From an uncultured Roseburia sp. (GTDB lineage: Bacteria > Bacillota_A > Clostridia > Lachnospirales > Lachnospiraceae), in the NCBI GenBank assembly GCA_900753715.1, contig CAAEAE010000110.1, positions 1-31,257 on the forward strand: a DNA stretch of 31,257 bases, written 5' to 3'. The notes under the pieces were generated by a model. That model did no database searches, was not told the origin of the DNA, and saw only the letters and a list, made by a program, of their open reading frames with translations. Of the stretch, positions 16,001 through 25,151 are shown one piece after another (position 1 is the stretch's first letter; the number at the start of each line of letters is the position of its first letter). The translations under genes were made by a program, and so were the position numbers.

Positions 16001-17563
16001 ATGAAAAAAGAAAATCCGGTCATATGGTCTGATTATCCGGACCCTGATATTATTCGTGTAGAAGATACATATTACATGATTAGTACGACCATGCATATGA
16101 TGCCGGGAGGAGTGGTGCTTCGCTCCTACGATTTACTTCACTGGGAAATTGCTTCTTATGTATTTGCGGCACTTGACCATACACCGGGGCAGCGCCTGTG
16201 TGATGGCATTGGCATTTACGGGAAAGGAATGTGGGCAGCGTCGCTTAAGTATCATGATGGAATCTTCTATGTGTGCTTTGTCGCAAACGATATCGGAAAA
16301 ACCTATCTATATACAGCTAAAGAGGTGAGTGGTCCATGGGAGAAACATCAGATAGAGGGATTTTATCACGACTGTTCCCTGTTCTTTGAGGACGATGGAA
16401 GCGTGTATCTGATGTATGGGAATCGTGATATTTATCTTACGGAGCTTGCAGAGGATTTAAGCGGACCGAAGGAGGGCGGACTGCACCGGAGGGTCCTTTC
16501 TGATACGGATGACTATGGACTTGGATTTGAAGGAAGTCATTTGTATAAGATTCAGGGGAAATATTATGCCTTTTTTATTCACTGGCCGAAGGGCGGGAAT
16601 GGACGCAGGCAGCAGGCGTGCTATGTGGCGGATTCCCTGACTGGAGAATTTAAGGGGGGAAATGTACTTGACGACGCAATGGAATATCAAAATGCCGGAG
16701 TTGCGCAGGGGGGAATTGTAGACAGTCCTGATGGAACCTGGTATGCAATGCTTTTTCAGGACCGCGGAGCAGTCGGGAGAGTGCCGGTATTAGTGCCGGT
16801 CTGTTTTGAACAGGGATTTCCAGTATTTGGGGTGCAGGGAAAGGTGCCACTTATGATGGAGACGAAAAGTGAAAGACCAGAGTATGTTTATACGCCTTTG
16901 TATGCGGATGATGATTTTACAGGGGAAACGCTAAATGCCGTATGGCAGTGGAATCATGAGCCGGATGATTCCCTGTGGTCACTTGCAGAGCGGAGTGGAT
17001 ATTTCAGACGAAGAACAAACGATATCTGTAATAATATAATACAGGCAAAAAATACACTGACGCAGCGGACATTTGGACCGTGCTGTACAGCGGAGATAAC
17101 GGTGGATGCAGGAAATATCAGAGAGGGAGATTATGCAGGAATCGGTGTCCTGCAAAGCAAATATGGATTTCTCGCTGTCACCAAAAGAGCGGGGGAGTAC
17201 GCTCTCGTTTTGCAGAAATGTGGTAAAAACCAGGAGGAGAAGGGAGAATGGAGTCATTATAGTGATTGCATGGAGCCGGTGGAATGTGAGATAATGAAAA
17301 TACAATCAGAATCTGTCGAATTAAAAATTATATGTGACTTCCGGGATGGAAAAGATGTGGCATATTTTTACAGGAAAAGTGATGGACAGTGGAAGGAGTT
17401 TGGGGAACCACTTTCTATGGTATATTCACTTGAACATTTCATGGGATATCGTTTTGCCATTACATACTTTTCAACGAAGGAGACAGGAGGGACAGCAGAT
17501 TTTACCAATTTTAAACTGCAGATTGTAGAAAGACCGGAAGATGCCATGGACAAGGGGGAATAA
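16001..17563 (+). CDS. GH43 beta-xylosidase / arabinofuranosidase with C-terminal beta-sandwich
   Basis: This 520-residue intracellular enzyme has a five-bladed propeller (about residues 1-310) followed by a beta-sandwich of the GH43 C-terminal type (about 320-515). Catalytic residues are all present: base D14 in DYPDPD, pKa modulator D124 in YHDCSLFF and acid E177 in GFEGSHLY. The MHMMPGG and IYGKGMWAASL segments are typical of the GH43 beta-xylosidase/arabinofuranosidase group. ATGs at 15998 and 16001 are adjacent; the second is better spaced from GAGGGG. The gene lies between GH8 and the adaptor genes. A paralog with altered catalytic positions lies at 26545. Confidence 0.9.
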   Translation: MKKENPVIWSDYPDPDIIRVEDTYYMISTTMHMMPGGVVLRSYDLLHWEIASYVFAALDHTPGQRLCDGIGIYGKGMWAASLKYHDGIFYVCFVANDIGKTYLYTAKEVSGPWEKHQIEGFYHDCSLFFEDDGSVYLMYGNRDIYLTELAEDLSGPKEGGLHRRVLSDTDDYGLGFEGSHLYKIQGKYYAFFIHWPKGGNGRRQQACYVADSLTGEFKGGNVLDDAMEYQNAGVAQGGIVDSPDGTWYAMLFQDRGAVGRVPVLVPVCFEQGFPVFGVQGKVPLMMETKSERPEYVYTPLYADDDFTGETLNAVWQWNHEPDDSLWSLAERSGYFRRRTNDICNNIIQAKNTLTQRTFGPCCTAEITVDAGNIREGDYAGIGVLQSKYGFLAVTKRAGEYALVLQKCGKNQEEKGEWSHYSDCMEPVECEIMKIQSESVELKIICDFRDGKDVAYFYRKSDGQWKEFGEPLSMVYSLEHFMGYRFAITYFSTKETGGTADFTNFKLQIVERPEDAMDKGE

Positions 17564-17564
17564 A

Positions 17565-18659
17565 ATGACTGGCAGAAAAGGAACCTTTTTTTACATACTT
17601 TGTGCCGTGTTATCCGGTGCATCTCTTGTGGGATGCGGTGGGGGAGAAAACACGGAGAAAGTGTTTGTGGTGGAAAAGGAAGAGAATGAAGTGGAATATA
17701 GTATGGCTGCGGTAACAAGAGGGGATGTGGTCTTAAGCCAGAAGATACCATGTGTGTATGAGCAGGTGAATGAAGAAGAACTGTATTTTCCTGTGACAGG
17801 CCGGCAGGTGGATACGGTATTTGTCAAAAAGGGGGACGAGGTAAAGAAAGGAGACCTTCTTGCACAGCTTGTGATGGATGGAGAGGAAAAACAGCAGGAA
17901 TATGAGTATGTAGTGGAACGAAATGAACTTCTCATAAGTCAGGCAAAAAAGAAGTGTCAATATGATGTAGATACGCTTAAACTGAATTACCGTACCGGAA
18001 TAGAGACACCAGAGGCAAAAGACCAGATGGATTATCAGATTAAAGAGGTACAAAGAAACTGCCGTTATGTGGAAGAAGACTGCGAGGATGCCATACAGAT
18101 TGCAAAACTCCGTCTTGCTGAATTAGAGGAGGAGAAAAAACGTTCATACCTGTATGCTGGCATGGATGGAACGATTTCCTACATTAAAGAAAACCTGAAT
18201 ACGTCTGTATCGGACGAGAATGAAGTTGTTTTTAAAATCAGTGATAACGGGCATTGCGTTTTTTCTTCGGATTTGATGGAGTGGAAGGATTATTTCAAAG
18301 AAGGAACAGAAGTCGAATTTGTGTTAAGCAGTGTGGAAAAAGACAATGTTTTTCATGTAATCCCTTATGAAATGGAGAACTGGACGGAGCGGATGATGTT
18401 TCAGGCAGGAGATGATATGCAGGATTTAACGCTGGCAGTTGGAAATACCGGTATGATTACACTGATGCTTGACAGCAGGGAAAATGTGCTCCGTGTTCCT
18501 GTTTATGCAGTCCATACCGCTGCGGAAAAGAACTATGTGTACGTAGAGGGTGACAATGGGATAAGAGAGGCAAAATGGGTGACAGTCGGGCTGGAAGGAA
18601 ATGACTACGCAGAAATTGTGGAAGGATTAGAAGAAGGGGATCTGATTATTGTAAAATGA
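17565..18659 (+). CDS. Lipoprotein membrane-fusion (adaptor) protein of an ABC transporter, first copy
   Basis: This is a 364-residue MacA/HlyD-type adaptor. It has a lipobox LVGC at 21-24, so it is predicted to be anchored outside the membrane. A half lipoyl-like segment sits near 80-105 (VTGRQVDTVFVKKGDEVKKGDLLAQL), then a coiled-coil hairpin (about 108-195), the second lipoyl half (GMDGTISYIKENL), and a beta-barrel plus membrane-proximal domain to the end, with VLRVPVYAV and the final EGLEEGDLIIVK typical of the family. In Gram-positives such adaptors work with FtsX-type ABC permeases. AAGGGGGAA precedes the ATG at 17565, one base after the GH43 stop. The next gene overlaps by four bases. 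Confidence 0.88.
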   Translation: MTGRKGTFFYILCAVLSGASLVGCGGGENTEKVFVVEKEENEVEYSMAAVTRGDVVLSQKIPCVYEQVNEEELYFPVTGRQVDTVFVKKGDEVKKGDLLAQLVMDGEEKQQEYEYVVERNELLISQAKKKCQYDVDTLKLNYRTGIETPEAKDQMDYQIKEVQRNCRYVEEDCEDAIQIAKLRLAELEEEKKRSYLYAGMDGTISYIKENLNTSVSDENEVVFKISDNGHCVFSSDLMEWKDYFKEGTEVEFVLSSVEKDNVFHVIPYEMENWTERMMFQAGDDMQDLTLAVGNTGMITLMLDSRENVLRVPVYAVHTAAEKNYVYVEGDNGIREAKWVTVGLEGNDYAEIVEGLEEGDLIIVK

Positions 18660-20689
18660 GGGGACAGACAAAACAAATGGCGGTGATACTGCTTGCCGCA
18701 GCACTTGGGATTGGTGGATGCGGTGCCGTCGAAACAGAAAATCCATCAGATGAAATTACATTGTTAGAACCTGTAAATGCAAATGCAAATACGGAAAAGG
18801 TGATGCTTCATAATCTGTATGATTATGAGGTGGAGCCGGGATATATTTATCCCAAAATAAAAGAATATTCTTTTTTGGAAGATACAACTTTTTTCGGCTA
18901 TGTTGCTGCACCCGGAACGGAAGTGTCATCGGGCAGTGTTCTTGCAAAGGCGGATGCACAGGGCATTGAAGAACAGATAAAGAGCGTGGAGGAACAGAAA
19001 AAGAATCTGACGGAAACTTACGAAGAAGAATATAAGGATTTGACGGATCTCATTAAGGAGCAGAAGGAACTTATCGAGGAGATAAAGGAAAATCAAAAAG
19101 ATGAGACAGAGGAGGAAAAATCTTATTCTAACCGTCAGGTGATTCTTATTGAGAATGATATCCGTGGTTATGAATTGTCATTAAATCAGAACGAAGAACT
19201 CTATGCACTTGATGCGGATTATTATGAAAAACAGCTAGAATATCTGCACAGAGAGCAGAAAAGCAGACTCCTTTATTCAGATATGAATGGCATGGTTGTA
19301 AATGTTGGTTCATTTGCGCCAGGGGATTATGTGCCGGCAAAAAAGTCAGTAGTAGCAGTTGGAGATTTTTCAGAGTTAATGTTTACCTGTAATAATATCG
19401 GGCAGTCCAAACGGAAGCAGGCACAGGAGTTCTATCTCTTTGTAAACGGAACATCCTACGAGCTTGGTGAGGAGACAGAACGGGAAGCATCCGAACAAGA
19501 ATACTCCACATTTTCGATAAATGGGGATACAAGTGCATTGAGTGCCGGAGATTTCGGAGTCCTTGTCGCAGTCTATGAAAAGCGGGAAAACGTTGTGGCG
19601 GTTCCAAAGAGTGCATTGCAAAAGGGTGTATCGGGAATGTATGTCTACCGGATTGAAAATGGGGAAAAAGTCATGACGGATGTTGTCACGGGAATGTCGG
19701 ATGGTGTATATACAGAAATTTTGTCCGGTGTTTCAGTGGGGGATGAAATTTCGCTGTCGGAAAGTGCAATTTCGCATGGAAAGGACACGGCGCAGGTTTC
19801 GTATGGAAGTATTTCCGTTTCTTTTGAGGAAAGTGGGTCTTTCCAATGCCCGATTACTTATGTTGTAAAAAATCCGGCAGAAGTCGGGACTGTCTGTCTG
19901 GTAGGATATAAAAAGGAACTGTTTTCCTATGTAAATGCAGGAGAAGAGATTGCAGAAATACGGGTGGAGACGGATGCAGCTGCGAAAGAGGAATTAAAGA
20001 AAAAAATGGAACGTGAAGAAGCGCGTATCCGTGATGCGGGAACATTTGAAAATGAAAAAGAGGCAGCCCACAGACAAAAAGCGTTAAAAAATTATCAGGA
20101 AGAACTTGAAAAACTTGAAACGGCAGAGCAGATTTCCCAGATTTGCGCAGACAAAAGCGGGATTCTTGTATGGACGATGGACAAAAAGGAGAATGAGACC
20201 ATAGCGTCTGGTGAAACAGTTGCAGTCATCGCAGATGAAAAAAACTGTTATGTTGCTGTTTCCAATGAGAATGGTCTGCTGAACCTTGGAAATAAAGTGC
20301 AGGTATCTTATCAGGACACGCTTGGGAATACCACGGTATTTGAAGGAAATGTAATCAATGCATCCAAAGCGGGATTGTCGGAAGAACTAGAAAGTGCGGA
20401 TGCCTATATCGGACTGCCACACGAGATGACGGAACAGATTTCCGCTGCCATGGCAAACGGTGGATTTTACCGGACGAAGCTGTCAGTGAGCGCCGACGTA
20501 AGAGAGATGAAAGGGGTTCTTACCGTTCCGAAGGAGGCAGTAAAGCAGATTGCGGGAGCCTGTTATGTGACAATCTGCAAAGATGATGGAACTTATGTCA
20601 ACCAGAATATTCTTGTTGGGGGAAATGATGCGAAAAATTACTGGGTTCTGGATGGATTGGAAGAGGGGATGGTAGTATGCTTGGAGTAA
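18656..20689 (+). CDS. Double-length lipoprotein adaptor protein with two tandem adaptor modules
   Basis: This 677-residue lipoprotein has lipobox IGGC at 19-22. It contains two consecutive adaptor units. Unit A (about residues 60-365) has a lipoyl half, a strongly charged coiled coil (about 102-210), the second lipoyl half (SDMNGMVVNVGSFAPGD), and a barrel ending with VAVPKSAL and ILSGVSVGDEISL. Unit B (about 370-677) repeats the order: a lipoyl half (VNAGEEIAEI), a coiled coil (about 440-500), SGILVWTMDKKENETIASG, a barrel, LTVPKEAV and DGLEEGMVVCLE. Usual family length is 350-450 residues. The start overlaps the first adaptor by four bases (ATGA) and lacks a strong ribosome site, so it probably depends on coupling. 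It overlaps the permease start by 13 bases. Confidence 0.85.
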   Translation: MRGQTKQMAVILLAAALGIGGCGAVETENPSDEITLLEPVNANANTEKVMLHNLYDYEVEPGYIYPKIKEYSFLEDTTFFGYVAAPGTEVSSGSVLAKADAQGIEEQIKSVEEQKKNLTETYEEEYKDLTDLIKEQKELIEEIKENQKDETEEEKSYSNRQVILIENDIRGYELSLNQNEELYALDADYYEKQLEYLHREQKSRLLYSDMNGMVVNVGSFAPGDYVPAKKSVVAVGDFSELMFTCNNIGQSKRKQAQEFYLFVNGTSYELGEETEREASEQEYSTFSINGDTSALSAGDFGVLVAVYEKRENVVAVPKSALQKGVSGMYVYRIENGEKVMTDVVTGMSDGVYTEILSGVSVGDEISLSESAISHGKDTAQVSYGSISVSFEESGSFQCPITYVVKNPAEVGTVCLVGYKKELFSYVNAGEEIAEIRVETDAAAKEELKKKMEREEARIRDAGTFENEKEAAHRQKALKNYQEELEKLETAEQISQICADKSGILVWTMDKKENETIASGETVAVIADEKNCYVAVSNENGLLNLGNKVQVSYQDTLGNTTVFEGNVINASKAGLSEELESADAYIGLPHEMTEQISAAMANGGFYRTKLSVSADVREMKGVLTVPKEAVKQIAGACYVTICKDDGTYVNQNILVGGNDAKNYWVLDGLEEGMVVCLE

Positions 20690-23487
20690 TGCTGCAAAAA
20701 TTATGGCATAAAAAGTGGATGGTTGTCTGTCTGCTTTTGGGAATTGTGCTGCTTGTGGCAACGGTTGTGAGTTTTCCGATGTACCGCAAGGCAGCGTATG
20801 ACCGTATGTTAGCCGACGAATTTACGGAATATCTTGAGACAGAGGGAGACTGGCCGGCACGAAATCAGTTTCGGGTGATTTCCAAGCGGGATGCCGGTGG
20901 AAGGACAATTGCGCGGATGGAAGAATTCATGTCCAATCTGGCAGAAGAACTTGGGGTAAAGGAAAAAGAAAATATCCGCTGTTATCTTCTGGCGCGTGCA
21001 GCAGCAGAATTTCCGTATGAGCGGACCGGAATAGAGGAAACGGAAGTACGACTGGCATTTCTTTCCGGAATGGAGGAACATATTAAAATTGCCGCTGGAG
21101 AAAATCTCTCAGAGAGTGGGATGACAGAGGACGGATATGTCGAAGCGCTTGTAAGCGAAACCGCACTGGTATCTTTAAATGTGATGGTCGGTGACACATT
21201 TTGTCTGGATGCGGTGAAAGATGCCGCTGGAAACCCCATAAAAGTCCGGATTACCGGAGTGTTTCAGAAGACAGATGCATCCGATTTTTACTGGCAGGTT
21301 ACAAAGCAGGAACTTCAGAATGCGTGTCTGATAAAGGAAGAAATTTTCAATGAAAATTTCTGCGGAGAACAGGCGGCTCAATATACGATTACCTGTAATT
21401 ACTATCATTTATTTGAATATGAAAATCTTAGTGATGCACAGGTGGTTCCACTGCTTCAAAAGACCCGTTATCTTGAGGAAGAGAGTGACTACCGCAGCAC
21501 GATGTCTGTCCCGCCCTATGAGCAGATTTTAAAAGATTATCAGGGAAAAAAAGTCAGAATCGATGGGTCGCTTGTGATACTCGAAATACCGGTTCTGATT
21601 CTTTTAGCAGCATTTTTGTTCATGATTTCCGGACAGCTTTATGAGATGGAGCGGAATGAGATTTCGGTGTTAAAGAGCCGTGGTGCTTCCGGAAAGCAGA
21701 TTTTTCTGCTGTATCTGTATCAGAGCATTTTTCTGACGGGAGTGGGAGCTATACTTGGAATTCCACTCGGAGGTGCTTTTACAAAACTGTTAGGGGCAGC
21801 AGACCATTTTTTACAGTTCAAGTTCGAGCACAGCCTGACGGTTGCTTATACGGAGGAGGTCTTTTGGTATGCGGCGGCTGCCGGGGCGGTATGTATTCTG
21901 ATTATGACAATTCCGGCGATCTGGCACAGCAGGGTAACCATCGTAAAATTAAAACAGCAGAGAAGCGTGCACAGAAAAAAATTATGGGAGCGCTGTTTTT
22001 TGGATGTCATTTTTCTGGCAGTGGGCTGTTACGGTTATTACAATTATTCAAGACAGATGACGATGATAGAAGAAAGTGCATTAAAGGGGGAGACGATGGA
22101 TCCGCTTCTTTATGTCAGCTCTTCTCTTTTTATTTTGGGAGCCGGTATGCTTTTTATCCGGCTGCTTCCGTGGCTGGTGCAGGGCATTTACCAGATTGGG
22201 AAGAGATGGTGGAAGCCGGCGGAATATGCAGCGTTCCTTGAGATTATCAAAAACGGGAGCAGGCAGCATTTTATTATGTTGTTTTTAATTTTAACGGTCT
22301 CACTTGGAATGTTTCATGCAACCGTGGCACGCACGATTTTGCAGAATGCAGAGGAAAACCAGGAGTATCTCGATGGGGCGGATGTGATGCTGCAGGAGGT
22401 CTGGAAGGATAACAGGGCGTTTCTGGGAATCAATCCGGATGTTACGTTTACGTACTATGAACCGGATTATGGCAAATATGCGGGATTTCCGGGTGCTGCA
22501 TCCTATACGAGAGTTCTGATGGAACGGAAGGCGAGTGTGAAAAAAGAAAGCAAGGTTTTGATGACAGCGACGGTCATGGGAATTCATACAAAGGAATTTG
22601 GAGAGAACACGCATCTTTCCGATGCACTGCTTGCACAGCCTTATTATGAATATTTAAACGAACTTGCGGTGGAGCCGGAGGGTGTGCTGTTATCTTCCAA
22701 TTGTAAAAATGTACTGGAGTGCAATGTCGGAGATACTATTTTTTACAGTAACAAAGATGGCAGTGAGGCGAGAGGAAAAGTACTTGGATTTGTAGATTAC
22801 TGGCCCGGTTACGAGCCGGCAGACATTTCTGTCAATGAGGAGGGGGAGGTTGTAAAACAGGAGAACCTTCTGATTATTGCAAACCTGTATACGCTCTGGG
22901 AGTTCTGGGGTGTGACACCGTATGAAGTGTGGATGACATTAAAACCGGGAACTGATACAGAGGCAGTTTATGACTGGATAAAAGAAAATGATGTACCTGT
23001 GAAAAAAATCACAATTAAGGCAAAAGATATGGAAGCAGTTTCAAAAGATCCTCTTTTGCAGGGAACAAACGGCGTGCTTACCATGAGTTTTATTGTGATG
23101 CTGGTATTATGTACGGCTGGTTACCTGATTTACTGGATTATGTCCATACGTGCAAGAGAAATGGTATTTGGAGTTTTAAGAGCATGTGGTATGCACAAGG
23201 GGGAAATTTTTAAGATGCTGTTTATGGAGCAGTTTTTTTCCGGCGTGTGTGCAGTATTTGCGGGAATCGGAATTGGAAAAATGACATCTGCCATGTTTGT
23301 GCCGATGCTGCAGCGCACGTATGCAGCGGCAAATCAGATTCTGCCGATGCGGATTATCTCTGATGCCGGCGACCAGATGCGGCTGTATGGGGGAATTTTA
23401 TCTGCGATGTTAATATGCCTTGTGGTGTTGACTGTGCTTGTATTTCGTCTGAATATCACAAAAGCACTGAAACTTGGGGAGGAATAA
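20677..23487 (+). CDS. FtsX-type ABC transporter permease (two-domain, about 10 transmembrane helices)
   Basis: This 936-residue membrane protein has a first helix near residues 14-34, a long external domain (about 35-300), and a first FtsX-like block of three helices (about 300-420). The first block contains the KSRGASGKQIFLLYLYQS coupling segment. Middle helices lie near 445, 495 and 540, followed by a second external domain (about 560-790) and a last block of three helices (about 797-930) with LRACGMHKGEIFKMLFMEQ as coupling segment. This layout, two FtsX domains in one chain, lets one protein form the whole membrane pore with two ATPases. GAGGGG eight bases before the ATG supports the start at 20677. 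The partners are the two upstream adaptors and two downstream ATPases; the substrate is unknown. Confidence 0.9.
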   Translation: MLGVMLQKLWHKKWMVVCLLLGIVLLVATVVSFPMYRKAAYDRMLADEFTEYLETEGDWPARNQFRVISKRDAGGRTIARMEEFMSNLAEELGVKEKENIRCYLLARAAAEFPYERTGIEETEVRLAFLSGMEEHIKIAAGENLSESGMTEDGYVEALVSETALVSLNVMVGDTFCLDAVKDAAGNPIKVRITGVFQKTDASDFYWQVTKQELQNACLIKEEIFNENFCGEQAAQYTITCNYYHLFEYENLSDAQVVPLLQKTRYLEEESDYRSTMSVPPYEQILKDYQGKKVRIDGSLVILEIPVLILLAAFLFMISGQLYEMERNEISVLKSRGASGKQIFLLYLYQSIFLTGVGAILGIPLGGAFTKLLGAADHFLQFKFEHSLTVAYTEEVFWYAAAAGAVCILIMTIPAIWHSRVTIVKLKQQRSVHRKKLWERCFLDVIFLAVGCYGYYNYSRQMTMIEESALKGETMDPLLYVSSSLFILGAGMLFIRLLPWLVQGIYQIGKRWWKPAEYAAFLEIIKNGSRQHFIMLFLILTVSLGMFHATVARTILQNAEENQEYLDGADVMLQEVWKDNRAFLGINPDVTFTYYEPDYGKYAGFPGAASYTRVLMERKASVKKESKVLMTATVMGIHTKEFGENTHLSDALLAQPYYEYLNELAVEPEGVLLSSNCKNVLECNVGDTIFYSNKDGSEARGKVLGFVDYWPGYEPADISVNEEGEVVKQENLLIIANLYTLWEFWGVTPYEVWMTLKPGTDTEAVYDWIKENDVPVKKITIKAKDMEAVSKDPLLQGTNGVLTMSFIVMLVLCTAGYLIYWIMSIRAREMVFGVLRACGMHKGEIFKMLFMEQFFSGVCAVFAGIGIGKMTSAMFVPMLQRTYAAANQILPMRIISDAGDQMRLYGGILSAMLICLVVLTVLVFRLNITKALKLGEE

Positions 23488-23489
23488 GG

Positions 23490-24167
23490 ATGGAAGAAGC
23501 AATGAAGGTGACAAATCTGACCCGTGTGTTTAAAGGGGCAGGCGGGGAATTTACGGCATTAAAAAATATCAATCTCTCCATTCCGGCAGGAAAACTTACC
23601 ATCTTAAAAGGACGTTCCGGTTCTGGCAAGACGACTCTTATGAATATTCTGGGAACACTTGATGAACCGACATCGGGAAGCGTCATGTTAAATGGAATGG
23701 AACTTACCACACTCAGTGAAAGGAAGCGTGAAATTCTGCGCAGGACAGAAATGGGATTCGTCTTTCAGGCGGTTTCTTTAATGCCCACTATGAATGCATA
23801 CCAGAACGTGGAATTTGCGCTCCGCATGGCAGGATGGCGGATGAAAAATAAAGCGCGTGTGGAAGAGTGTTTAAGGATGGTGGGGCTTGGAAAGCGCATG
23901 AAGCATATGCCGGCGGAGATGTCAGGAGGAGAACAGCAGCGTGTGGCGATTGCCCGTGCAATTGCAGGACATCCGAAGATATTATTTGCAGATGAACCAA
24001 CGGCGGAGTTAGACAGTGCCATGGCAGCAGAGGTGGTGGAACTGTTTCGTGAAATCACACGGACAGAGGGGGTTACCATTTTAATGACGACACACGATAT
24101 GGGACTGATGGATGCGGGAGATATGCAGATTGAATTATTGAATGGAGAAGTGGTATGTCAGAAGTAA
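23490..24167 (+). CDS. MacB/LolD-type ABC transporter ATPase, first subunit
   Basis: This 225-residue cytoplasmic ATPase carries Walker A GRSGSGKTT at 41-49, Q-loop Q93 in GFVFQ, signature MSGGEQQR at 144-151, Walker B ILFADE at 164-169, and switch histidine H202. It has the compact form typical of FtsX-linked exporters. The ATG at 23490 is chosen because GGGGAGG at 23476-23482 lies seven bases upstream, right after the permease stop; an in-frame upstream start would overlap the permease by about 70 bases. The D-loop reads AELD rather than SALD. The last 13 bases overlap the next ATPase gene. Confidence 0.92.
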   Translation: MEEAMKVTNLTRVFKGAGGEFTALKNINLSIPAGKLTILKGRSGSGKTTLMNILGTLDEPTSGSVMLNGMELTTLSERKREILRRTEMGFVFQAVSLMPTMNAYQNVEFALRMAGWRMKNKARVEECLRMVGLGKRMKHMPAEMSGGEQQRVAIARAIAGHPKILFADEPTAELDSAMAAEVVELFREITRTEGVTILMTTHDMGLMDAGDMQIELLNGEVVCQK

Positions 24168-25057
24168 TGATTCAGGCGGATGGTCTGGTTAAAATTTACA
24201 AATCAAAACAGACAGAAGTACTGGCGCTCCAGGGACTTGATCTGACGGTGGAAAAAGGAGAGCTTACGGCATTAATCGGAAACAGTGGAAGTGGGAAATC
24301 TACATTTTTGAATATGATTGGCGGATTAGATCGTCCGAGTGCCGGTTCACTTCTGGTGGATGGAAAGAATCTGTTTACCATGGGGGAACGGGAACTGGTG
24401 TGTTATAAGCGTGATACCGTCGGATTTGTCTGGCAGAACAATGCGAGAAATCTGCTCCCATATCTGTCAGCACTGGAAAATATTATGCTTCCGATGCACA
24501 TTTCAGGTCAGAAGAAGAAAAAAGAAAAGGCACTTGAACTGTTAGAACAGGTGGGTATGACAGCAAAACGGAATAATCGCTTAAATACTATGTCCGGCGG
24601 AGAACAGCAGCGGATTGCGATTGCTATAGCGCTTGCCAATAATCCAAAACTTCTTCTGGCGGATGAGCCGACCGGAAGCGTTGACACCAAAACAGCAGAT
24701 ATCATTTTTGACATTTTCCGGGAATTAAACCGGAACGGTCAGACGATATTAATTGTCACACATGATATTGCACTTTCTAAGAAAGTGCGGCGTGTAGTGG
24801 CAATCCGCGATGGAAAAATCAGCAGTGAGCGAATCCTTAAGGAGAAGTATGCGGACCGTCTCAAAGAACTTACGGTGGACTGGCGCAATGAAGATACACA
24901 GGAGGAGTATGCGGTGATTGACAAGGCGGGGCGTGTGCAGATTCCAAGAGAGTTATGGGATAAATTAGCGCTTCGGGACAATAAGGTGAAACTGGAATTG
25001 CGTGGGGATGAGATTCTTTTGAGCAGACCGGCAGAAGATGAAAATCGCAATATGTGA
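24155..25057 (+). CDS. ABC transporter ATPase, second subunit, with C-terminal AbrB/SpoVT-like domain
   Basis: Residues 1-225 are a second LolD-like ATPase: Walker A GNSGSGKST at 42-50, Q94 in GFVWQ, signature MSGGEQQR at 146-153, Walker B LLLADE at 166-171, H203. After a charged linker (about 225-250), residues 252-292 form a swapped-hairpin AbrB/MazE/SpoVT-like domain, with VIDKAGRVQIPRELWDKL followed by a VKLELRGDEILL strand pair. Such domains usually bind DNA as dimers; on an ATPase it may serve dimerisation or regulation instead. The paired ATPase encoded upstream lacks it. The start overlaps the upstream gene by 13 bases. No terminator follows before the next unit's promoter. Confidence 0.9.
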   Translation: MSEVMIQADGLVKIYKSKQTEVLALQGLDLTVEKGELTALIGNSGSGKSTFLNMIGGLDRPSAGSLLVDGKNLFTMGERELVCYKRDTVGFVWQNNARNLLPYLSALENIMLPMHISGQKKKKEKALELLEQVGMTAKRNNRLNTMSGGEQQRIAIAIALANNPKLLLADEPTGSVDTKTADIIFDIFRELNRNGQTILIVTHDIALSKKVRRVVAIRDGKISSERILKEKYADRLKELTVDWRNEDTQEEYAVIDKAGRVQIPRELWDKLALRDNKVKLELRGDEILLSRPAEDENRNM

Positions 25058-25070
25058 GGAATGAATCACA

Positions 25071-25108
25071 AGGGTTAGGAAGATTTTGGGGAATAAAAAA
25101 GCTATCAT
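25071..25108 (+). promoter_or_regulatory. Promoter of xylan unit 3 with 19-bp activator-type box
   Basis: AGGGTTAGGAAGATTTTGG at 25071-25089 is followed 13 bases later by TATCAT at 25103-25108. The box matches the one at 14755 in 17 of 19 positions and sits at exactly the same distance from its -10. There is no -35 consensus. Confidence 0.7.
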
Positions 25109-25151
25109 GAAAAAAACAAATCAGATATCATAACCCGAAAAGGAGAAGGAA

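Noticed and set aside
21864..22241. 125-residue plus-strand frame inside the permease
   Set aside because: It is a shifted-frame shadow of the FtsX permease, whose own frame is continuous with membrane segments on both sides.
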